A DNA stretch of 36,972 bases from NCBI GenBank assembly GCA_947454355.1, contig CANGKR010000007.1:1-36972 (forward strand). The letters run 5' to 3'. A model generated the notes under the pieces. It had not been told where the DNA came from, ran no database searches, and saw only the letters and a list, made by a program, of their open reading frames with translations. This document shows positions 27,345 to 35,101 of the stretch, in pieces. Numbering within the stretch: the first letter of the stretch is position 1; the number at the start of each line of letters is the position of its first letter. This DNA is from Comamonadaceae bacterium (lineage in GTDB: Bacteria > Pseudomonadota > Gammaproteobacteria > Burkholderiales > Burkholderiaceae_C). The translations under genes were made by a program, and so were the position numbers.

Positions 27345-29443
27345 CTGGCCAGACCAGGCTTATGAAATGGTTCGGTTTCGGAATGCCACTCGCGGCAGCC
27401 GCATTTAATGAGATAACTCGCAATGTCGTCATACATGAGCGGATCACGCGTTTCATCATCACCTGTCTTATCACCAAGTGGGACAAAAATGATCATCCCC
27501 TTCCGCGCACGCGTAAGTAGTACGCGATAGCCATTTGTGGCAATGGCCAGCTCTTTGTCTTTTTGCCAATTAGACCCCGACATCTTCCAGGCCTGCCACT
27601 CACTGACGTTCCGTCGCAAATCACCATCCCAGCACACTACTGTGTAGTCCATTTCAAGGCCTTGCACTTGATACTGGTTCTGCACGGTTTCAAGCATGTT
27701 CGAAGATCGGACATCACCGCTTGGTTCGAGCATCCATTTTGCGATGTCTGGTTTGAGGTCTACGAACAAACCTTCCGCTGCAAGTCGCCTAGCTTGTCCC
27801 GAGGCGATGATTCCGGCGCGCTCTTGGGCAACTCGGCGCTGTCGAACCCAGTGCCTTGCAGTTTGTAGGCTGCGCGTAATCCAAACCGTGTCACCCCGTT
27901 CGTCAAGTTCGTGAGCCAATTTGCCCGCAGTGTCGACATTTCCGCTCAGGATGTGGTCAGCCCAGCGCTCAATATCGCCGTTCCTGTAGTAACGCATCGA
28001 ATGCGGAAGGTGACCAGTTGTCAAATGGTCTCGCAACGAATGTTGGGACCACTGGCCACTTGAGGTGACTTCATCGAGCGACAAGGTCTGTTCGCTTATG
28101 GCAAAACGCCATCCGCATACCTCAGCCGCTGTGAACCAAGCCTTAATGCCCATTTCGCCACTGTTGATGGCCTGGTTATGGCCAATAAGTGCGACCACGA
28201 TGGCACCTCGAGGATGAGTTTTTTGAATAGACTCGAGAATCAGTTGGGCCTCATCAGCTGCCAATGGTTTACGTAAAACGAGACGTCCTTTGCGATACGT
28301 CCGTTGCGCTTCATCGAAGATCACAACTCGACCATCTGCACTGTCTAGATGTTTACCGCGTTCACCTAGAAATGCGTGCGCCTTTACTAATTTGAAGGTT
28401 GACATGCTCATTACGCGAGCCGCATCTTCATGTGCATAACCACTCGCTACGACGGCTTGCATCGCTTGTTTGCTGCGACGTTTATACGCCCCTTTGAGTG
28501 CTTCACCGAGGACCTCTACCAGAGGGCTGTTACCAGTGACGAAAACTGCGTCGCTACGTAACCGCTTGTCGAATGCGAGCTTCAGTCCAACGAGAGTCTT
28601 ACCAGCGCCTGGTGCACCCGATACAAAAATAATTCGATTCGTACCATCACGTTGTGATTGTTCCGCAATTTCAGCGACTTCACGCGCACATTGATCAATC
28701 ATCTCGACGGGTGCGGCATGCGCTGCTATGGCGCTCACATCGTGTTGGCCATAAAGTGATATCGCAGCATCAAGGATGGAGGAGGATGGTGAAAAGCGTG
28801 CAGATAACCAGCGCCGACAATCGATAGGTATCCGGCCTCTGCGCTGTTCAAGAGAAAAATGCAATGCTGCATGAAGGGTGGTGCTATCACACTCCAATGG
28901 GCGACCAATCACACTGCCCCATGGTTCGCGAAGAAAACCGCCCTTAAAGCCAGAGGACTTGCCAGTCTTAGTGCCTGTTGTGAGCGTCAGCAGAGGTGCG
29001 ACGATGCATTGCTCTTCATTGATTAGCCTGCGCGTTTCCTCATGGAATTCAACGAGATTAACGGCATAGTTGGTGACCTGCTCACGGTCCGAGGCGCTCA
29101 GTTTTGTCCGTTTGAACTCAACAATAGCGACTATCCCATCTCCAAGAAGAACGCAGTCCATGCGAAGTCCGCGACGCTTGAAATCAAACTCAAGTAAAAC
29201 GTGACGGAAATCAGTCAACTCATCGGACGCTAGTGTTGACTTGAGAAGCTCAATTTCAGCTGTATGTTGATGGAGCTGACGTTGAAGAACGCCAACGCTC
29301 GCACGCCACTCCTCGTGCTGATCTGCTTCGACATGCAAACCCTCTGCCGCCGCACTGCTTGCCAGTTGACCGACAACAGCTTGTATGGGATCGCGGACAA
29401 ATGCTTCCCGCGCATTTACGTACCAAGCAGCACCAGCACTCAA
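27341..29443 (-). CDS. PD-(D/E)XK nuclease / SF1-type helicase fusion (DUF2075, Schlafen group 3 helicase-like)
   Basis: A 700-residue protein. The N-terminal region has a PD-(D/E)XK nuclease pattern: Glu85, Asp96 in RMDCVLL, Glu109-Phe-Lys111 in AIVEFKR, and Gln122-x3-Tyr126 (QVTNYAV). A helicase/ATPase of the DUF2075 type follows: Walker A SGAPGAGKT at 275-283, Walker B VVIFDEAQR at 373-381, YQVQGLEMDYTVV late, and LLTRARKGMIIFVP near the end. The start is TTG at 29443, fixed by AGGAG six bases upstream. GC is low (29/60 in 28261-28320; 27/60 in 29101-29160) against 60-65% in flanking genes, so it was probably acquired. A role in defence against foreign DNA or RNA is plausible but unproven. 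Confidence 0.85.
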   Translation of the reverse strand: MSAGAAWYVNAREAFVRDPIQAVVGQLASSAAAEGLHVEADQHEEWRASVGVLQRQLHQHTAEIELLKSTLASDELTDFRHVLLEFDFKRRGLRMDCVLLGDGIVAIVEFKRTKLSASDREQVTNYAVNLVEFHEETRRLINEEQCIVAPLLTLTTGTKTGKSSGFKGGFLREPWGSVIGRPLECDSTTLHAALHFSLEQRRGRIPIDCRRWLSARFSPSSSILDAAISLYGQHDVSAIAAHAAPVEMIDQCAREVAEIAEQSQRDGTNRIIFVSGAPGAGKTLVGLKLAFDKRLRSDAVFVTGNSPLVEVLGEALKGAYKRRSKQAMQAVVASGYAHEDAARVMSMSTFKLVKAHAFLGERGKHLDSADGRVVIFDEAQRTYRKGRLVLRKPLAADEAQLILESIQKTHPRGAIVVALIGHNQAINSGEMGIKAWFTAAEVCGWRFAISEQTLSLDEVTSSGQWSQHSLRDHLTTGHLPHSMRYYRNGDIERWADHILSGNVDTAGKLAHELDERGDTVWITRSLQTARHWVRQRRVAQERAGIIASGQARRLAAEGLFVDLKPDIAKWMLEPSGDVRSSNMLETVQNQYQVQGLEMDYTVVCWDGDLRRNVSEWQAWKMSGSNWQKDKELAIATNGYRVLLTRARKGMIIFVPLGDKTGDDETRDPLMYDDIASYLIKCGCREWHSETEPFHKPGLAS

Positions 29444-29556
29444 AATTCGCTCCTAAATTATTCGTTTTAGTTTATCGGATGATGCTTGTGCAGTCTGCGC
29501 TTGGAAAGTTATTTTTACCTCGTTCCTCCCTTGTTTTATAACCCTTGTTGTTGCTT

Positions 29557-29742
29557 TTAGTAAGGGTCTTGGGTTTTAAAAGATGATGAAGGCGGCATCG
29601 GCCAACCATTGGTGATATTGCTTGCGCTGTTGAAGGCGCAGTATTTGAATCGCATGCACTCCAGCTGCCCAAATGGCAGTTGCAGGTAAATGTGAAACGC
29701 AGCCAATGTTTCGTTGCGCGTCCAGTCGGTGGATCGTGGCAT
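29557..29742 (-). pseudogene. N-terminal remnant of an HNH endonuclease gene
   Basis: The first 27 or so codons (MPRSTDWTRNE, then AFHIYLQLPFGQL) match the start of a widespread family of about 300-residue HNH endonucleases that begin W-T-R-x-E ... LPFG-x-LH-x-RNP. After that the frame degenerates and stops at codon 62. A GGGAG ribosome binding site is intact. Translating the following bases in the other frames gives only broken traces, so several indels or a junction are likely. The HNH catalytic domain is absent. It lies 25 bases after the unknown gene and just upstream of the low-GC nuclease-helicase. Confidence 0.5.
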
Positions 29743-29767
29743 GTGTTGTTCTCCCTGACGGCAGATG

Positions 29768-30190
29768 TTAGCTGTCCTCGTCCCACGGGATCGGTTTGGC
29801 TTGTCTGCGCAAATCGTTGGGGCGGGTGTTTTGCCGGAAGGTGTCGGGTGGCCTGAAGCATTCTTCTGGCGTCACCACATAGACCGTCCAATCGCCGTAC
29901 AGCTTGCCGTCAAAGCACAGCAGGTCGCCGTTGATGGCCAAGTCCATGAGCGTGTCGTGGGTGCCTGTGAACAGTTGGGCATCTGTGGGGCTGACAAATT
30001 CCACATTCACCGAGCAGGCGTAGGTGGTGTGAAAGTACCTGAGCGGCCCAATGGCCGGACCATCAAAGCCCCAGCCGTTCATGACTTGGTTGGGTGTATC
30101 GCGGCCATGAAACAAGCCCAGATATAAGCCGGGCTTGCTGGGGCGAACGCCATAAACAGGCGTGGTGCTTGGGTCTGTTGCGGGGTGCAT
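29768..30190 (-). CDS. Hypothetical protein of 140 residues
   Basis: I do not recognise this family. The start is well supported: GGAGG lies 4 bases before ATG 30190. The protein is soluble, with no signal peptide or membrane helix. Conserved-looking blocks are KPGLYLGLFHGRDTP, WGFDGPAIGPLRYFHTTYA and a long D/G-rich segment with DLLCFDGKLYGDWTVYVVTP; the tail is charged. Aromatic residues and glycines are frequent. GC matches the flanks (36 of 60 bases in 29821-29880). It would be the first gene of a minus-strand run with the HNH remnant and the nuclease-helicase, so a mobile or defence association is possible. Confidence 0.7.
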   Translation of the reverse strand: MHPATDPSTTPVYGVRPSKPGLYLGLFHGRDTPNQVMNGWGFDGPAIGPLRYFHTTYACSVNVEFVSPTDAQLFTGTHDTLMDLAINGDLLCFDGKLYGDWTVYVVTPEECFRPPDTFRQNTRPNDLRRQAKPIPWDEDS

Positions 30191-30279
30191 GTTGCCTCCA
30201 TGTGGGTGAGGCAATCAGCTTAAGAAAAGGGTGCGGCTTTGTGTACCAGGGCTTTGCCTGGGTCAATCGCCCATGCCGG

Positions 30280-30990
30280 TCAATTCAGCCCATCCACAAC
30301 CATCACCCCCCGCAGCCCCACCCCAAAACTCTTGAACCCTTGCGCGTCCCACTGGGCGCTGCTGTCAATGTTGTCGTGTTGGTGGCCGTGCACCGTCATG
30401 CGCACGCCCATGCGGCGGGCCAATGTGTCCAGCTCATTGAATCCGTGTTCGTGGTAACCGGGCGCTTCGTGGGTGATGAGAATGTCGGCTTGCAGCGCGG
30501 CAAGTTGTTCCAACTCGTCGGGGTAAATGCTGGACCAATGCTTCAGGTGCACGCTGCCTTGCCAGCGGTCTTGGCGCGGGGTGACGTGGGCGTGATCTTT
30601 GCGGTTGCGAAACTTGGGTTCTTGTGCGTCTTTGGGGTACCACACCGCCCCGCGAAACACGCCGCCCAGCCCGGCCACACGAGTGCCGCAGGGCAGCGTG
30701 ACGACACGGCCGTGCAGGCTGCGCTCGCTCACTTCGTCGTGCCAGACGTTGGCAAAGTTGTCCGCATGGTCCGTGTCGTGGTTGCCGTGGATGAACCAAA
30801 CGCGTTCCCAAATCGCTTCCAGCTCGATGTGCAGCGGCCGTGCCGGCTCCAGATCGCCCAGCAAGATGACGGCGCGGGCGCGGGTTTGCTCGGCCGCATC
30901 GATGATGTGCTGCCATTGGCCGTGCGGGTCGCCGCAGAAGAGGATGGGGCCGGGGTGCATGGGCGTGAGTGAATGAAGTTTCTTTCGCAT
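30280..30990 (-). CDS. Metallophosphoesterase (calcineurin-like)
   Basis: A 236-residue enzyme of the calcineurin-like phosphoesterase superfamily, expected to cleave phosphomono- or diesters with two metals. All motifs are present: D21-x-H23 (CGDPHG), G45-D46-L-E, G69-N-H-D72 (HGNHD), THEAPG, and the final HGHQH. It contains an unusual Trp/His-rich segment in the middle. ATG 30990 is used and ATG 30960 is an alternative; neither has a clear ribosome binding site. It is divergent from the exonuclease gene. The substrate is unknown. Confidence 0.88.
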   Translation of the reverse strand: MRKKLHSLTPMHPGPILFCGDPHGQWQHIIDAAEQTRARAVILLGDLEPARPLHIELEAIWERVWFIHGNHDTDHADNFANVWHDEVSERSLHGRVVTLPCGTRVAGLGGVFRGAVWYPKDAQEPKFRNRKDHAHVTPRQDRWQGSVHLKHWSSIYPDELEQLAALQADILITHEAPGYHEHGFNELDTLARRMGVRMTVHGHQHDNIDSSAQWDAQGFKSFGVGLRGVMVVDGLN

Positions 30991-31051
30991 TGTGCAGGTC
31001 TTTGCAGCGCTGTTGACAAGGCCTTCGGATAAGCTTGAACAGTTCTCCCGA

Positions 31052-31705
31052 ATGCCTTCCGCTACGCCACCCATGTCCCCCATCGCCGTCATCGACTTTG
31101 AAACCACAGGCATCTCGCCGGGCATGGGCGACCGCGCCACCGAGGTGGCCATCGTCATGCTCGAAGGCGGGCAGGTGGTGGACCGTTACCAAAGCCTGAT
31201 GAACGCAGGGGTTCGGGTGAACAGTTTCATCACGCAACTGACGGGCATCACCAACGAGATGCTGCAAGCCGCGCCCCCAGCCGATCAGGTCATGCGAGAG
31301 GCGGCCCGCTTTGTGGGCGGGCGGCCGATGGTGGCGCACAACGCGTCCTTTGACAAAAAATTTTGGCAAGACGAGCTGAGCCGTTGTGGGCAAGACGCGT
31401 CGCACCCCTTTGCCTGTACTGTGTTGCTTTCGCGCAGGCTGTACCCGCAAGCGCCGAACCACCAGTTGGGGACCTTGGCGGCGTACCACCATTTGCCCTC
31501 GACAGGTCGGGCCCACCGCGCCTTGGCCGATGCCGAAACCGCAGCCTATTTGCTGGCGCAGATGCAGCACGACTTGCAGGCCCGTCATGGCTGCGGGCGG
31601 GTGGATCACGCCCTGCTCATGGGTTTGCAACGGGTCAGCCGCCATGCGGTGGGTGCTTTTTTGCGGCAACGTGCGGCAAGCCCTGTTCTTGAGTCTGGCC
31701 TCTAA
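31052..31705 (+). CDS. 3'-5' exonuclease, DnaQ-like DEDDh family
   Basis: A 217-residue exonuclease with the three conserved motifs: Exo I DFETTG (Asp15, Glu17), Exo II HNASFD and Exo III HRALADAE (H-x4-D). It resembles polymerase III epsilon and related stand-alone proofreaders, but it has no clamp-binding sequence that I can identify. It has a C-terminal region rich in Arg and His beyond the usual exonuclease fold. ATG 31052 or 31073 could be the start; a GTG at 30992 would overlap the promoter region of the divergent gene. It may act in DNA repair or RNA trimming. Confidence 0.85.
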   Translation: MPSATPPMSPIAVIDFETTGISPGMGDRATEVAIVMLEGGQVVDRYQSLMNAGVRVNSFITQLTGITNEMLQAAPPADQVMREAARFVGGRPMVAHNASFDKKFWQDELSRCGQDASHPFACTVLLSRRLYPQAPNHQLGTLAAYHHLPSTGRAHRALADAETAAYLLAQMQHDLQARHGCGRVDHALLMGLQRVSRHAVGAFLRQRAASPVLESGL

Positions 31706-31730
31706 AGTGGCCAAACCCCCGGGTTTTCCC

Positions 31731-31759
31731 TTGCTTTGATTTTGCTGCGGTGCAACAAT
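31731..31759 (+). promoter_or_regulatory. Phasin promoter with overlapping palindrome
   Basis: TTGCTT (-35) and AACAAT (-10) are 17 bases apart. The imperfect palindrome TTGCTGCGGTGCAACAA (31742-31758, six of seven arm positions complementary around GGT) overlaps the spacer and -10. TGC/GCA-rich dyads of this kind are the sort of site bound by the PHA regulator PhaR in related bacteria. Confidence 0.5.
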
Positions 31760-31794
31760 TCACTCACTGCAACAACATCTCCAAGGAAATCACC

Positions 31795-32352
31795 ATGACA
31801 TTCAATACAGAACAACTCGTCGCTGCTCAACAAGCCAACCTGGCCGCTGCCAACGACGTGTCCAAAACTTTCATGAGCGGCTTCGAGCGTTTGGTCGAGC
31901 TGAACATGGCTGCATCCAAAGCTGCTTTCAGCGAGTCTTTCTCGGGTCTGGAAACCCTCATGTCGGTCAAGACGCCTCAAGACCTGATGGCCGTGCAAGC
32001 CAGCATGGGCCAGCCTGTGTACGAAAAGTCGGTGGCTTACAGCCGTCATTTGGCTGACATCGCCACCACCACAGGTGCGCAATTGGCCAAAACAGCCGAA
32101 GGCAAAGTGGCCGAAGCCCAAAAGGCTTTCACCGCTGTGCTCGAAACCAGCCTGAAGAACGCACCTGCCGGCTCTGACGCCGCTGTGGCCGCGATCAAGT
32201 CGGCCATCGAAGCCGGTAACACCGCGTTGGAAAACGCCCAGAAAGCCGCCAAGCAAGCTGCACAAGTGGCCGAGAACAACTTCAAAGCCGCCACCAGCCA
32301 AGCTGAAGCCGCTGTGAAGTCCGCCATCACCAAGGCCAAAGTCAAGGCCTGA
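31795..32352 (+). CDS. phaP: Phasin family protein
   Basis: Phasins coat polyhydroxyalkanoate granules and control their number and size. The 185-residue protein is almost entirely helical and alanine-rich, with the phasin pattern: MTFNTEQLVAAQQANLAA at the start, FERLVELNMAASKA, and a Lys/Ala-rich amphipathic tail with repeated AAxxAA heptad-like stretches. ATG 31795 is preceded by AAGGAAA; the frame upstream is not phasin-like. No PHA synthase gene lies in this window. Confidence 0.9.
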   Translation: MTFNTEQLVAAQQANLAAANDVSKTFMSGFERLVELNMAASKAAFSESFSGLETLMSVKTPQDLMAVQASMGQPVYEKSVAYSRHLADIATTTGAQLAKTAEGKVAEAQKAFTAVLETSLKNAPAGSDAAVAAIKSAIEAGNTALENAQKAAKQAAQVAENNFKAATSQAEAAVKSAITKAKVKA

Positions 32353-32391
32353 GCGGTTGACCCCTCTTGAGGCCTGAACGGTCTTGAGTTC

Positions 32392-32417
32392 AAAACGGAG
32401 CCTAAGGGCTCCGTTTT
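32392..32417. terminator. Bidirectional rho-independent terminator
   Basis: Stem CGGAGCC / GGCTCCG with loop TAAG, flanked by four A on the left and four T on the right. It ends the phasin transcript and the nitrile hydratase-EamA transcript; the EamA stop codon lies inside it. Confidence 0.88.
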
Positions 32418-33247
32418 GCGTTGAACGCGCTGCCCATGGAGGCGGTCATGATCAAAGCGATGGCGGCCAGTTGCTGCGCCGTCAATTGTTCTGACAACAT
32501 CAACCAACCCGCCACCGCGCCCACCGCGGGCTCCAGGCTCAACAGCACGCTGAAAGTGAGCTTGGGCAAATGTTTGAGCGAATACATTTCCAGCGAGTAC
32601 GGCACGGCGCTGCTGACCAAGGCCACGATCAATCCGGTGATCAACCAGGGTGTGTCGAACATCGTGGTGCCAGCTGAATACAAACCAAAAGGCGTGACCA
32701 CCATCGCGGCGATCAGCATGCCCATAGGTGTGGCCATGGCGCCATAGCGGGCGGCCACCCGTTGACCAAACACGATATACAGTGCCCAACAACAACCAGC
32801 GCCCAGCGCAAATGCCATGCCGAGCGGGTCCAGCGCTTGAATGCTGCCAGGCCAAGGCAGGATCAAGCCCAACCCCAGCACCGCCAGCGCGATCCACACA
32901 AAGTCGATGGGTTTGCGCGATGACCACAGGGCTACGGCCAAGGGTCCGGTGAATTCAATGGCCACCGCCAGGCCCAGCGGGATGGTCTGGATCGCAAAGT
33001 AAAACTGCAGGTTCATCAAACCCATGGGCAGGCCATACAGGAGCAGCGGCGCCAGATCGGCCCGGTTCCAGCTTCGGCGCCAGGGGCGTAAAAACAGCAT
33101 CAGCAACAGGGTGGAGAACACCAGCCGCAAGGTGGTGGTGCCTGCCGCACCCAGCACAGGAAACAGACTTTTTGCGTACGAGGTGCCAATGCACAGCGAC
33201 ACCAGACTGCCCATCAGGGCGGCCACGGGCCAGACGGGAAAACTCAA
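32402..33247 (-). CDS. EamA/DMT family transporter (RhtA-like)
   Basis: A 281-residue membrane protein with about ten hydrophobic helices in two EamA repeats. Sequence blocks such as VAIEFTGPLAVALWSSRK and LEMYSLKHLPKLTFSVLLSLEPAVGA resemble RhtA, the threonine/homoserine exporter of E. coli. It overlaps the stop of the nitrile hydratase accessory gene by 4 bases (ATGA), so it belongs to that operon. It might export a product or an amino acid made from an amide, or import substrate, but this is speculative. Confidence 0.87.
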   Translation of the reverse strand: MSFPVWPVAALMGSLVSLCIGTSYAKSLFPVLGAAGTTTLRLVFSTLLLMLFLRPWRRSWNRADLAPLLLYGLPMGLMNLQFYFAIQTIPLGLAVAIEFTGPLAVALWSSRKPIDFVWIALAVLGLGLILPWPGSIQALDPLGMAFALGAGCCWALYIVFGQRVAARYGAMATPMGMLIAAMVVTPFGLYSAGTTMFDTPWLITGLIVALVSSAVPYSLEMYSLKHLPKLTFSVLLSLEPAVGAVAGWLMLSEQLTAQQLAAIALIMTASMGSAFNAKRSP

Positions 33248-33645
33248 GGTAAGGCGTCCAGAACAATCGCTTCGCCGTGCGGGGTGCGGGCGGCGGCGTC
33301 TTCCCAGGCATGTTCCAGTTCATGGATTTGATCGGGCGTGCCCAGTTGGCGATCGATCACCATGCGCTCGAGTGCATTGAGCCAATGCTGGTAATAGTGG
33401 TGCCCATCGTCCGGATCGCCTAGCGCTTGCGCTTGACGAATTTCATGGGTCAAGACGGCCGCCCATTCGGGCCAGGTGAACACGCCTTTTTCATGCAGCT
33501 GCAAGGTCATGGCAAAGGCATGGGCTTGCCAAGGCTCGGCAAACACCAAGCCGTCATGGCTTGTAGGCAAGGGCAAGCCGTCGGCGCATTGGCGGGCAAT
33601 GTCTTGCAAGGTCAGCTGTGTGGCATCGGGCGAAAAAGAGCTCAT
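33244..33645 (-). CDS. Nitrile hydratase accessory protein (activator)
   Basis: A 133-residue protein related to the N-terminal half of the beta subunit, as in the small activator proteins that deliver cobalt to the alpha subunit by subunit swapping. It has FAEPWQAHAFAMTLQLHEKGVFTWPEWAAVLTHEI and a YQHWLNALERMVIDR block typical of this family. ATG 33645 overlaps the beta-subunit stop by 4 bases. Needed for maturation of cobalt-type enzymes in studied relatives. Confidence 0.88.
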   Translation of the reverse strand: MSSFSPDATQLTLQDIARQCADGLPLPTSHDGLVFAEPWQAHAFAMTLQLHEKGVFTWPEWAAVLTHEIRQAQALGDPDDGHHYYQHWLNALERMVIDRQLGTPDQIHELEHAWEDAAARTPHGEAIVLDALP

Positions 33646-34319
33646 GCGTACACCGCTTCGAGGTAAGGCTCCCAGGCGTCCACACTCACTTGTACCTGAG
33701 GGTCGGCGGCTTCGCCCCACAGTTCTGTGCCTTCAAACACCACGGTGTAGAGCCATTCGGCGTGGGCATCAAAGGGCGGTAATGTCTGGCTCACGTGCCG
33801 GTCGGGGTAGACATGGGCACCGTGCACATGCACTACCGTGCCCGTGTGGCCACGCACATAACGCGGCAATCGCGTGTGCCCTTGAGGGTGGATGTTGCGA
33901 GCCTGCACCCGTTGACCGATGGCGAAACGCGCGGGATTCAACGCGGGGCGCTGCGTAGGCGTGCCCGCGGCCAGCGCGGCGTCGACGGTGTCTGTCCGCA
34001 GCACGCGGGCCACTGGGCGCGGTGGCTCTTGCATGTGACCGCTCGCGAGTTCATCAACCGACACCATGCCGCGTTCGAGCAGCAATTTTTCTAAAGCACG
34101 GATCCAGATTTCGTAGTAACTGCTGGACAGGTAGACCGCAGGCGGCAAAGACTCGCGGGCTGAGCGGGCCAAATCGATATTCCATTGACCGCTGGCGCCC
34201 ATGGCCACGGTGACCGCCATGGCCCGGCTTTCCCAATCGGCATGGAACAAGGGCTCGTTCAGCTCCGGCATGACCGGGCCAAAGCCCTGCAGGCCGCCCA
34301 TGTCGTGCACGCCGTTCAT
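33642..34319 (-). CDS. nthB: Nitrile hydratase subunit beta
   Basis: The beta subunit of nitrile hydratase, which hydrates nitriles to amides together with the alpha subunit. The 225-residue product starts [16 protein letters not shown], as expected for the family, and has [19 protein letters not shown] and the C-terminal SH3-like barrel with [16 protein letters not shown] and [18 protein letters not shown] 34319 overlaps the alpha-subunit stop as ATGA. The frame continues upstream but that part is not beta-subunit-like. Confidence 0.94.
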   Translation of the reverse strand: MNGVHDMGGLQGFGPVMPELNEPLFHADWESRAMAVTVAMGASGQWNIDLARSARESLPPAVYLSSSYYEIWIRALEKLLLERGMVSVDELASGHMQEPPRPVARVLRTDTVDAALAAGTPTQRPALNPARFAIGQRVQARNIHPQGHTRLPRYVRGHTGTVVHVHGAHVYPDRHVSQTLPPFDAHAEWLYTVVFEGTELWGEAADPQVQVSVDAWEPYLEAVYA

Positions 34320-34957
34320 GGGGCCTCCGTCAGGGCCAGGCCTGTGCCGATCATGGCGTTGCGTGTGACGCGCAGTGCTAATTCGGCTTCGCTCAGTTGT
34401 TCGGTGCCCGCGGGGCGCATCGGCAAGACCAAATAGCGCACTTCGGCGGTGGAGTCCCACACCCGGAAGGTGGTGTGCTCGGGCAGGCTCAAGCCAAAGT
34501 CGGCCAGCACGCCGCGCGGGTCGATGACTGCTTTGGCGCGGTAGGCGGCACTTTTGTACCAAACCGGGGGCAAGCCCAAGATGGGCCAAGGGTAGCAACT
34601 GCACAGGGTGCAGACCACCATGTTGTGCACTTCAGGGGTGTTGGCCACGGCCACCATGTGCTCGCCTTGACGGCCTGTGTATCCCAGGGATGCGATGGCG
34701 GCGGTGGCGTCTTGCAGTAGCCAGTCATGAAAGGCCGCATCCGTCCAGGCCTTGGCCACGACCCGGGCCCCATGGTGGGGGCCGACTTCGGTTTCGTAGG
34801 TTTCAATAATGCGGTCCAGCGCGGCCGAGTCCACATAGCCTTTGCGGGTGAGCAAGGTCTCCAGGGCGCGCACGCGCACGTCCATCTCGCTCAAATGACT
34901 GTGTTCGTGGCTGTGCTCGTCAGGGCCGTGGCTGTGGTGGTGGGTGTACGCGCTCAA
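34316..34957 (-). CDS. nthA: Nitrile hydratase subunit alpha, cobalt type
   Basis: The catalytic metal-binding subunit, 213 residues. The claw motif is C116-T-L-C119-S-C121 in [11 protein letters not shown]; Thr at the second position marks the cobalt-containing type (iron type has Ser). The cysteines would be oxidised to sulfinic and sulfenic acid in the mature enzyme. The start is TTG 34957, fixed by AGGAG 7 bases upstream. The N-terminal tail is histidine-rich ([16 protein letters not shown]), as in some Comamonas cobalt enzymes. It is the first gene of an ATGA-linked operon. No amidase gene is next to it. Confidence 0.94.
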   Translation of the reverse strand: MSAYTHHHSHGPDEHSHEHSHLSEMDVRVRALETLLTRKGYVDSAALDRIIETYETEVGPHHGARVVAKAWTDAAFHDWLLQDATAAIASLGYTGRQGEHMVAVANTPEVHNMVVCTLCSCYPWPILGLPPVWYKSAAYRAKAVIDPRGVLADFGLSLPEHTTFRVWDSTAEVRYLVLPMRPAGTEQLSEAELALRVTRNAMIGTGLALTEAP

Positions 34958-35101
34958 CAGGGGTCTCCTCAAGAAGCCATTGGCTTGAAAGGACAAGGAC
35001 TTTAGTGCACATCATAGCCCCGCATACAATCTCGGGTTGTCCTGTCCAGGCGGCTGGTGTCGCATCCGATGGGCGTTTACAGAATTTATTGGAGATCGAT
35101 G

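Noticed and set aside
29472-29891. 139-codon minus-strand frame across the HNH remnant
   Set aside because: No recognisable sequence, no ribosome binding site, and it overlaps the better supported unknown gene and the HNH remnant.
30434-31714. 426-codon minus-strand frame covering the exonuclease and metallophosphoesterase
   Set aside because: It overlaps two genes with complete catalytic motifs in other frames and its translation is Arg/Pro/His-rich noise.
35002-35030. TACAAT -10-like element upstream of yajC
   Set aside because: No acceptable -35 element at the right distance (TTAGTG only), so not listed as a promoter.
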